The notes beneath the pieces were generated by a model. That model did not search any database and was not told the DNA's origin. It worked only from the letters and a program-made list of their open reading frames with translations. A stretch of DNA of 7,324 bases, from positions 1 to 7,324 of the forward strand of contig JAHEFN010000116.1 in NCBI GenBank assembly GCA_024640185.1, in the 5' to 3' direction. The position numbers were made by a program, and so were the translations under genes. Shown here in pieces: positions 6,190 through 7,324 of this stretch; position 1 is the first letter of the stretch; every line of letters starts with the position of its first letter. This DNA comes from Gemmatimonadota bacterium (GTDB lineage: Bacteria > Gemmatimonadota > Gemmatimonadetes > Gemmatimonadales > GWC2-71-9).

Positions 6190-7324
6190 CGATCCACCAC
6201 CCGAGCCATCATCTCGGCTTCGCAGACGGCCTGCCCCTCGACCAGCGCCACCCCACGCATCTTGCAGGTCCGCCCGCGGAACTGGATCATCTCGAGTTCC
6301 AGGCGCAGCTGATCGCCAGGGAGGACCGGCTTGCGGAACTTCACCCCGTCGATGGCCATGAAGTAGACCACCTTCGACTCGGCACCCTCGAAGTGATCCA
6401 TCAACAACATGCCACCGACCTGGGCCATCGCCTCGACGATCAGCACCCCGGGCATGATCGGGTGCCCCGGGAAGTGGCCCTGGAAGAACGGCTCGTTGAT
6501 CGTCACGTTCTTCAGCCCGACGATCCGGTTGGCCTCGCGATCGATCTCGACAATCCGATCGACCAGCAGGAACGGATACCGATGGGGAATCACCTCCATG
6601 ATCCGGGTGATGTCGAGCCCGGTGGGATCGGACCGCTCGGCGCGCCGGGCGATTTCCTGTGCCACGGCAACATTCCCCTTGTGACTCGGTCGTTCCGCCA
6701 TGATATGGGCCTCCACCCTGGCACCGAGGAGGGCGAGGTCGCCCACCACGTCGCCGATCTTGTGTCGGACAAATTCGTCGGGCCACCTGAGGGCGCCAGA
6801 CTCGATTCCCGTCGCCGAGAGCACCACCGCCATCTCGCTGGTGGCCCCCTGCAGCAGTCCCCGCGCCCGCAGCGCTTCGACCTCGTGGACGAACCCAAAG
6901 GTACGCGCCGGGGCGATCTCAGTGCGAAAACTCTCGGGCGTGATCGCCACGGAGAGCGTCTGCTGACCGATCATCGGATGGGGCCATTCGATGGTCGCAC
7001 TGACCCGGAAGCCGGGATCGGGTTCGACGAGATACCGGGCATCACCCGCGGTCACCTCGAACGCCTCGCGAACACGAACGACCGCGGCCTCGCCCTCCAC
7101 GTCGACCATCCCGGCCCCCTCGATCGCCGCCAGCCACGGCGCGAACGATCCATCGAGCATCGGCGGTTCCGGGCCATCGAGCCGCACCAGGAGGTCGTCG
7201 ACCCGCAGCGCCCCGATGACGGCCAGCAAATGTTCGACGGTCTCGACGTCGCCACCGCGGGCGCCGAGCGAGGTCCGCCGTTCCGTGGCCTGGACGGAGC
7301 CGACCCGGGCCGAGACCCGCAGTG
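6186..7324 (-). CDS. lpxC/fabZ: LpxC-FabZ fusion: UDP-3-O-acyl-GlcNAc deacetylase / 3-hydroxyacyl-ACP dehydratase, 5' end missing
   Basis: The last 378 residues of a bifunctional protein; about 50 N-terminal residues lie past the right edge. Visible residues 1 to about 230 are LpxC, the zinc deacetylase that commits flux to lipid A: RRTSLG at 15-20, TVEHLL with zinc ligand H31, LDG.EPP.LDGS near 48-59, FGFVHEVEALRARGL near 142-156, DEFVRHKIGD with zinc ligands H187 and D191, and the catalytic His in SHKGN at H214. Residues from about 236 (genomic 6617 downward) are FabZ: IPHRYPFLLVDR, then HFPGHPIMPGVLIVEAMAQ with catalytic H283 and E297. FabZ dehydrates 3-hydroxyacyl-ACP in fatty acid elongation, drawing on the pool LpxA uses. 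The reading frame is continuous with only a short linker, so this is a true fusion rather than neighbouring genes. It ends with a TGA that overlaps the lpxA GTG start. The fusion is characteristic of Bacteroidota and occurs in some other phyla. Confidence 0.95.
   Translation of the reverse strand, partial: LRVSARVGSVQATERRTSLGARGGDVETVEHLLAVIGALRVDDLLVRLDGPEPPMLDGSFAPWLAAIEGAGMVDVEGEAAVVRVREAFEVTAGDARYLVEPDPGFRVSATIEWPHPMIGQQTLSVAITPESFRTEIAPARTFGFVHEVEALRARGLLQGATSEMAVVLSATGIESGALRWPDEFVRHKIGDVVGDLALLGARVEAHIMAERPSHKGNVAVAQEIARRAERSDPTGLDITRIMEVIPHRYPFLLVDRIVEIDREANRIVGLKNVTINEPFFQGHFPGHPIMPGVLIVEAMAQVGGMLLMDHFEGAESKVVYFMAIDGVKFRKPVLPGDQLRLELEMIQFRGRTCKMRGVALVEGQAVCEAEMMARVVDR

Noticed and set aside
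6190..6786. N-terminal extension of the lpxA frame by about 200 residues.
   Set aside because: It overlaps the FabZ domain in another frame and lacks hexapeptide repeats; the GTG at 6189 matches the family start.

Overview
The window is a dense bacterial segment in which every supported gene lies on the minus strand. It reads from right to left as a lipid A (Raetz pathway) cluster followed by two housekeeping or metabolic genes. The base composition is strongly GC-rich. The lpxC-fabZ gene fusion, the order lpxC/fabZ-lpxA-Gfo/Idh-lpxB-DUF374-lpxK, and the full lipid A pathway point to a Gram-negative (diderm) bacterium. The fusion is best known from Bacteroidota, but the high GC makes a lineage such as Gemmatimonadota more likely. 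That assignment is inference from gene content and composition, not from a search.

Layout in the direction of transcription: the 3' part of a bifunctional LpxC-FabZ gene (7324 to 6186, start outside the window); lpxA (6189 to 5413); a Gfo/Idh/MocA-family oxidoreductase resembling UDP-GlcNAc 3-dehydrogenase GnnA (5416 to 4442); lpxB (4445 to 3333); a DUF374 lysophospholipid-acyltransferase-like gene (3336 to 2701); lpxK (2704 to 1664); a 44-base gap holding a ribosome binding site and a small hairpin; a glutamate dehydrogenase (1619 to 309); and the 5' part of rlmH, a 23S rRNA pseudouridine methyltransferase (309 to 1, running off the left edge). There is no gene-free stretch longer than those 44 bases, and I saw no RNA genes, mobile elements, CRISPR arrays or long repeats.

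The first six genes form one tightly packed unit. All five junctions from lpxC-fabZ to lpxK are 4-base start/stop overlaps (GTGA, GTGA, ATGA, GTGA, ATGA), which predicts one polycistronic message with translational coupling. LpxA adds the first 3-hydroxyacyl chain to UDP-GlcNAc and LpxC deacetylates the product. LpxB joins lipid X to UDP-diacylglucosamine, and LpxK phosphorylates the 4'-position. FabZ dehydrates the same 3-hydroxyacyl-ACPs that LpxA consumes, so the fusion places the fatty-acid/lipid A branch point and the committed deacetylase on one polypeptide. LpxD, the UDP-diacylglucosamine pyrophosphatase (LpxH, LpxI or LpxG), WaaA and MsbA are not in the window.

Nothing here looks like a wholly new system. 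The most interesting points are the lone GnnA-like gene between lpxA and lpxB without an aminotransferase partner, the LpxC-FabZ fusion and what it implies for control of LpxC, the uninterrupted chain of 4-base overlaps, and substitutions at usually conserved positions of LpxK.
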